Positions 6,614 through 8,975 of a stretch of 8,975 nt of DNA are shown here, one piece after another (within the stretch, counting starts at the first letter, position 1; every line of letters starts with the position of its first letter). The notes below the pieces were generated by a model, which did not search any database, had not been told where the DNA came from, and worked only from the letters and a program-made list of their open reading frames with translations. Source of the DNA: Myxococcales bacterium (GTDB lineage: Bacteria > Myxococcota_A > UBA9160 > JALSIO01); assembly GCA_026989995.1 (NCBI GenBank), contig JALSIO010000772.1, positions 1-8,975 on the forward strand, read 5' to 3'. The position numbers were made by a program, and so were the translations under genes.

Positions 6614-6847
6614 ATGAAGTCGCTCATCGAGGCCATCGTCCGAGCCCTGGTGGACCGGCCGGACGAGGTGCAGATCAAGGAGGTGATCGGCGAGCACGCC
6701 CACGTCCTCGAGCTGCGGGTCGCGAAGGAGGATCTCGGCAAGGTCATCGGAAAGGGCGGAGCCCACGCCTCGGCCATCCGGACCATCATGGCGGCGGCCA
6801 GCGGCAAGGAGAAGAAGCGCTACATCCTCGAGATCATCGAGGATTGA
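6614..6847 (+). CDS. khpA: KH-domain RNA-binding protein KhpA
   Basis: Small 77-residue single KH-domain protein of the KhpA family (formerly UPF0109/YlqC). In other bacteria KhpA binds RNA, partners with KhpB/Jag and influences cell division and cell elongation. The protein opens [23 protein letters not shown], then a beta strand [11 protein letters not shown], then the RNA-gripping GxxG loop GKGG (46-49) in [19 protein letters not shown], and ends in RYILEIIED. The full fold and family-typical length are present. ATG at 6614 has GGAGGG upstream. In many bacteria khpA sits between rpsP and rimM in the ribosomal-protein/trmD operon; here it stands alone between mgtE and an acyl-CoA ligase, with its own leader hairpin. 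Identification is firm from the sequence pattern; its RNA partners cannot be read from the sequence. Confidence 0.93.
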   Translation: MKSLIEAIVRALVDRPDEVQIKEVIGEHAHVLELRVAKEDLGKVIGKGGAHASAIRTIMAAASGKEKKRYILEIIED

Positions 6848-6853
6848 CCCCTC

Positions 6854-6897
6854 GGGGCCTCGTGGCCCCTCCAGCCCGCCCGGCGAGGCGCCGGGCG
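6854..6897 (+). terminator. Two GC hairpins after khpA, possible terminator
   Basis: Two perfect stem-loops lie in the 99-bp gap before the acyl-CoA ligase. The first pairs GGGGCC (6854-6859) with GGCCCC (6864-6869) around TCGT. The second pairs CGCCCGGCG (6877-6885) with CGCCGGGCG (6889-6897) around AGG. Neither has a T-run, so efficient intrinsic termination is not assured. They may instead protect mRNA 3' ends or partly separate khpA from the following gene. Confidence 0.35.
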
Positions 6898-6934
6898 CAG
6901 CCGTCTGGCATCCTCGTCGGCCCGCGAGACGCCG

Positions 6935-6940
6935 AGGAGG
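6935..6940 (+). promoter_or_regulatory. Ribosome binding site of the acyl-CoA synthetase
   Basis: AGGAGG lies 6 nt before the ATG at 6947, close to ideal spacing, which fixes the start of the ligase gene. Confidence 0.7.
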
Positions 6941-6946
6941 GTCCCC

Positions 6947-8773
6947 ATGGCCGAGGCGGCCGCCCCTGCCGATCTCCCGCTCACGCTATGCGCCCACATC
7001 GAGGCGCGGGCCCGTGACCCGGAAACCGGGCCGCGCCCGTTCGTGCTCCACGACGACCGGGCCCTGTCCCACCGGGACTTTCGCGATGCCTGCGTGCGCA
7101 CGGCCCACTTCCTGCTCCGGCGCCTGGGCCGGCGCTCCGGCTCCACCGAGGAGGCGCCCCGGGTCGCCATGCTGCTCGAGAACCGGCCCGAACTCCTGAC
7201 CCTCTATGGAGGCTGTGCCTATGCCGGGGCCACGCTCTTCGGCGTCAACACCGGGCTCCGGGGCGACACCCTCGCGGGCGTGATCGACCAGTCACGGGCG
7301 CGCCTCCTGGTGGTGGAGGAGAAGTTCGCGCCGGAGGTGGACCGGATCGCCGGCCGGCTGCGGCATCTCGGACGCGACGAGATCCTCGTGGTTTCCGGCC
7401 GGGAGTCGGCGGTCCGGAGCGAGAGGGACTACCTCGCCCGCATCGAGGCCGAGGTGCCGGAGCACGGAAGCACCCTCGATCCGCCCGACGTCGCGGTCCG
7501 GCCCGAAGACAACCTCCTCGTGATCTACACCTCGGGCACGACGGGCCTGCCGAAGGGCATCAACAACAACCACCTGAAGCTCCTGACCATCGGAAAAGTC
7601 GTCGCCTCCCGCCTCGAGCTCGGCCCGGAGGACGTCGGCTACGCCTGCATGCCGCTGTTCCACTCGAACGCCATCTTCCTGGGCTTCCAGCCGGCGCTCG
7701 AGGCCGGGGCGGCGATCGGCCTCCGGGAGCGCTTCAGCGCCAGCCGCTTCCTCCCGGACGTGCTGCGCTACGGCGTCACCTGGTGGAACTACGTGGGCGA
7801 GCCGGTCCACTACATCCTGCAGGCCCTCCTGCGCGAGTACGGCACCGAGCAGCGGATTCTCGCCGAGGTGGCGGGGCACCCCGGCAACCGGCTCCGCTAC
7901 GCCCTCGGCAACGGCGCCTCGCCGCCGGACATCGACCGTTTCATGCGGTACCTCGGCCTCGACGACATGTTCGAGCTCTACGGCTCCACCGAGGCGGCGA
8001 TCAGCACCTTCCGCCGGAAGGGAGATCCGCGCGGCAGCGTCGGCGAGATCACGGATCCGGCGGTCCGGATCCTGAATGAGCGGGGCGAGGAGTGCCCACC
8101 CGCAGAGCTCGGCCCGGACGGCCGCATCCTGAACTACCACGAGGCCGTGGGGGAGATCTGCCGGGTGGCCCCGGACACCTCACTCTTCCAGGGCTACTAC
8201 GAGAACGAGGCGGCCAACGCGGAGAAGTACCGGGACGGCGTGTACCACTCCGGCGACTTGGGACACGTGCTGCTGCGCGACGGCAAGCGCTATCTCTTCT
8301 TCGACGGCCGCACCGACGACTGGATCCGCAAGGACGGCGAGAACTTCTCGGCCGCCCAGGTGGCTCGCCTGCTCGCCGAGCACCCGGATGTGGCCCTCGC
8401 GGCCGCCTACGGCGTGCCCTGCGCAGTCTCGGACGAGCTCGTGATGGCCGCCCTCAAGCTTCGGCCCGGTGCCCGCTTCGACCCGGACGGCTTCTTCGAG
8501 TTCTGCCGGCGCGAGAGCACCGAGGGAAGCATGGACCCGAAGTGGTTCCCGGACTTCGTGCGGATCGTCGAGGAGTTCGAATACACGGGGACGCAGAAGA
8601 TCCTCGTCCGACACCTCAAGCGTGCCCACTTCCACCCGGACCGGGTCGGCGGGGATCCGATCTTCTTCCGCGAGCGGGGCGACAGCACCTTCCGGCCCTT
8701 CGCGCGGGAGGACTTCGAGCGGCTTCGGAAGGCCTTCCACGCTGCCGAGCGGGAACACCTTCTCGAGCCCTGA
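6947..8773 (+). CDS. FATP-type (very-)long-chain acyl-CoA synthetase, ANL superfamily
   Basis: The 608-residue enzyme belongs to the adenylate-forming ANL superfamily, which activates a carboxylic acid with ATP to an acyl-AMP and transfers the acyl group to CoA. The P-loop-like motif is YTSGTTGLPKG (194-204). MPLFHSNAIFLGF (235-247) and WWNYVGEPVHYIL (279-291) recall the IGE..RYLL signature of FATP/very-long-chain synthetases. ELYGSTEA is at 343-350, YHSGDLG carries the ribose-binding Asp437, and FFDGRTDDWIRKDGENFS (451-468) holds the hinge with Arg455. The C-terminal domain ends with YTGTQK, where Lys551 is the expected adenylation lysine, matching the TGTFK form of FATP enzymes. All catalytic residues look intact and the length is normal. 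There is no signal peptide and no clear membrane segment. Substrate is uncertain: fatty acid, steroid side chain or other bulky acid. It is separated from khpA by 99 bp with hairpins, so it may be transcribed separately. Some relatives are named fadD. Confidence 0.9.
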   Translation: MAEAAAPADLPLTLCAHIEARARDPETGPRPFVLHDDRALSHRDFRDACVRTAHFLLRRLGRRSGSTEEAPRVAMLLENRPELLTLYGGCAYAGATLFGVNTGLRGDTLAGVIDQSRARLLVVEEKFAPEVDRIAGRLRHLGRDEILVVSGRESAVRSERDYLARIEAEVPEHGSTLDPPDVAVRPEDNLLVIYTSGTTGLPKGINNNHLKLLTIGKVVASRLELGPEDVGYACMPLFHSNAIFLGFQPALEAGAAIGLRERFSASRFLPDVLRYGVTWWNYVGEPVHYILQALLREYGTEQRILAEVAGHPGNRLRYALGNGASPPDIDRFMRYLGLDDMFELYGSTEAAISTFRRKGDPRGSVGEITDPAVRILNERGEECPPAELGPDGRILNYHEAVGEICRVAPDTSLFQGYYENEAANAEKYRDGVYHSGDLGHVLLRDGKRYLFFDGRTDDWIRKDGENFSAAQVARLLAEHPDVALAAAYGVPCAVSDELVMAALKLRPGARFDPDGFFEFCRRESTEGSMDPKWFPDFVRIVEEFEYTGTQKILVRHLKRAHFHPDRVGGDPIFFRERGDSTFRPFAREDFERLRKAFHAAEREHLLEP

Positions 8774-8929
8774 TCCGGCCGGTTACGATCGCGTTCTTCG
8801 CAGCTGCCGCCCGGTCACGGGATGGTGCTCCGGGCCCGACCCGGCACCGGGGCCCCCGTGCACCGATTCCCGAGCCGGGTCGAGGGCCTGGGGCCGGGTC
8901 TGCACAGGGCGGCCGGTCGGCACGGGGGT

Positions 8930-8971
8930 TGCTCCCCTCAGTGGTGACCCCCGTCACCAGATCGGGGGGGG
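8930..8971. repeat. Composite element, copy 2 (shared with 6371-6412)
   Basis: TGCTCCCCTC (8930-8939), GTCACC (8953-8958), GATC (8960-8963) and an eight-G run (8964-8971) follow in the same order as in the mgtE/khpA intergenic region. Spacing differs by several bases. Both copies lie in non-coding DNA, which favours a regulatory or repeat-family origin, but the similarity is patchy. Confidence 0.35.
8942..8959. promoter_or_regulatory. 18-bp palindrome, possible operator
   Basis: TGGTGAC (8942-8948) and GTCACCA (8953-8959) are perfect reverse complements around CCCC. The size and symmetry fit a binding site for a dimeric repressor such as a TetR or GntR type (inference), probably acting on a gene beyond the right edge. 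It could also form an RNA hairpin at the end of the ligase transcript. Confidence 0.35.
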
Positions 8972-8975
8972 ACCG

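Larger units (their letters stand above)
8774..8975. other. Non-coding right end of window
   Basis: These 202 bp after the acyl-CoA synthetase hold no convincing gene. An Arg/Pro-rich - strand frame that reaches in from the ligase gene is a shadow. The stretch has several GC inverted repeats and, near the edge, a palindrome and a G-run that could be upstream control DNA of a gene outside the window. Confidence 0.5.

Noticed and set aside
4387..7017. 876-codon open frame on the + strand across mgtE, the intergenic region and khpA
   Set aside because: It is antisense to mgtE and out of frame with khpA. Its continuity through the intergenic part reflects low stop frequency in this composition, not coding.
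8616..8957. 113-codon - strand frame at the right end
   Set aside because: It overlaps the well-supported acyl-CoA synthetase by more than 150 bp, is Arg/Pro/Ala-rich and has no recognisable domain.

Overview
This window is very GC-rich, and almost every codon in its genes ends in G or C. It carries ordinary chromosomal genes of a bacterium. The gene types (plant-like threonine synthase, twin GST-N protein, sulfatase-like lipoprotein, FATP-type acyl-CoA ligase) and the base composition would suit a myxobacterial, other deltaproteobacterial or Binatota-like lineage. That placement is an inference from gene style, not a phylogenetic result. I see no transposase, integrase, tRNA, rRNA, CRISPR array or phage gene.

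Left part (1-3378, + strand): a compact four-gene run. The 3' end of homoserine dehydrogenase (hom) is followed by threonine synthase (thrC), the riboflavin synthase alpha chain (ribE) and a protein with two glutaredoxin-like GST-N domains. The junctions are a 3-nt gap, a 0-nt gap and an ATGA overlap, so this reads as one translationally coupled operon. Hom and ThrC act in the same route, aspartate semialdehyde to threonine. RibE makes riboflavin, and the GST-N protein is probably a thiol/glutathione protein of unknown substrate.

Middle part (3315-6189, - strand): a sulfatase-fold lipoprotein lies downstream of the magnesium channel gene mgtE. Its 3' end overlaps the last 64 bases of the + strand operon tail to tail. 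The usual Cys/Ser nucleophile of sulfatases appears to be Thr, which makes a true arylsulfatase unlikely.

Right part (6190-8975): a 424-bp divergent intergenic region carries several inverted repeats and separates mgtE from khpA, a small KH-domain RNA-binding protein. A 99-bp gap with two GC hairpins follows, then a FATP-type acyl-CoA synthetase. The last 202 bp hold no gene but carry a palindrome and a composite element that resembles one in the mgtE/khpA intergenic region.

I did not find a convincing new multi-gene system. The best leads are the Thr-nucleophile sulfatase-like lipoprotein, the twin GST-N protein in a threonine/riboflavin operon, the plant-plastid resemblance of two operon members, and the hairpin at the probable 5' end of the khpA message.
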